Position numbers and translations under genes: made by a program | Notes under the pieces: generated by a model | What the model was told of the DNA's origin: nothing | Seen by the model: the letters and a program-made list of their open reading frames with translations, nothing else | The model's database searches: none | Assembly: GCA_003013855.2 (NCBI GenBank) | Contig: PVNU02000853.1 | Coordinates: 124,001-188,000, forward strand | Length of the DNA: 64,000 nt | Source: Liriodendron chinense | Taxonomy: Eukaryota; Streptophyta; Magnoliopsida; Magnoliales; Magnoliaceae | Reading direction: 5' to 3' | Shown: positions 63,926 through 64,000 of the stretch, piece after piece | Position numbering within the stretch: position 1 is the stretch's first letter | Layout of the letters: the number at the start of each line of letters is the position of its first letter

Positions 63926-64000
63926 TCAAATGGTTTCTGTGATCGAGCCTTTTGGCTTTCATCTTTTTATATCTTGGCATGTGGTACGACCGCACTGACA

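Larger units (their letters stand above)
60720..64000. other. LTR-like repetitive DNA at the right window edge
   Basis: No gene found. 60960-61400 resembles the 1600-bp insertion at 47371-48970, including GACCGGTCTTGGGA-type words. From about 61430 the sequence has the look of a long plant LTR or leader (GGACCAGAGTCGCCACTAGCC, 61601; GGGTGTCTACAGATGCCCCT, 62921). It contains repeats of 143 bp (61871-62153), 13 bp (62572-62715) and 457 bp (63015-63925). It continues beyond the window, so the element cannot be typed. Confidence 0.5.

Overview
This window looks like nuclear DNA of a flowering plant, probably a woody species. It has spliced glutamate receptor-like (GLR) genes with GT-AG introns, large Ty3/gypsy elements of the Tat type (a second RNase H plus a spliced antisense gene), Ty1/copia remnants, a CACTA terminus and foldback MITEs. 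A magnoliid such as a Lauraceae tree is my guess from the MITE family; the sequence does not prove it. I saw no bacterial features, rRNA, tRNA or CRISPR.

The host backbone is a tandem array of three GLR paralogues on the + strand: GLR-a (12722-26764), GLR-b (28752-37203) and GLR-c (55742-58966). All three start with a signal peptide that runs straight into the first half of the ligand-binding domain, so the usual large amino-terminal (periplasmic-binding-like) domain is absent. They share exon borders, intron phases and a proximal promoter block. GLR-a has three frameshifts. GLR-b is open in all exons (about 457 codons) except for a 3-kb copia element inside exon 2. GLR-c has a nonsense codon and has lost its 3' end.

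The rest is mostly nested retrotransposons. An old gypsy fragment (- strand, 1-1500 and 12072-12330) is split by Element I (1501-12071, +, 884-bp LTRs almost identical, TSD ATCGT). Element II (14266-24184, +, 604-bp LTRs, TSD GATAC) sits in intron 1 of GLR-a. Element V (30402-33407, deleted copia, TSD ACTTG) sits in exon 2 of GLR-b. Element III (40062-52426, - strand, related to Element I) lies between GLR-b and GLR-c. It carries a 1600-bp TG...CA insertion in pol (47371-48970, probable solo LTR, TSD ACGAC). It also abuts Element IV (37578-40061, - strand, iMet-primed gypsy 5' half), with an associated deletion of host and LTR sequence. Intergenic and intronic DNA holds at least four foldback MITEs, several minisatellites and, at the right edge, a CACTA end followed by LTR-like repetitive DNA with 13-, 143- and 457-bp repeats.

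Three observations stand out. The U3 of Element III LTRs contains a captured piece of the 20S proteasome alpha-4 subunit gene, with an eroded version in Element I LTRs. Elements I, II and III each carry a spliced gene antisense to gag-pol, with a putative promoter (TATA plus G-box) of its own between its ATG and the 3' LTR. The GLR array lacks the amino-terminal domain in every copy, which suggests a mini-GLR subfamily rather than random truncation.
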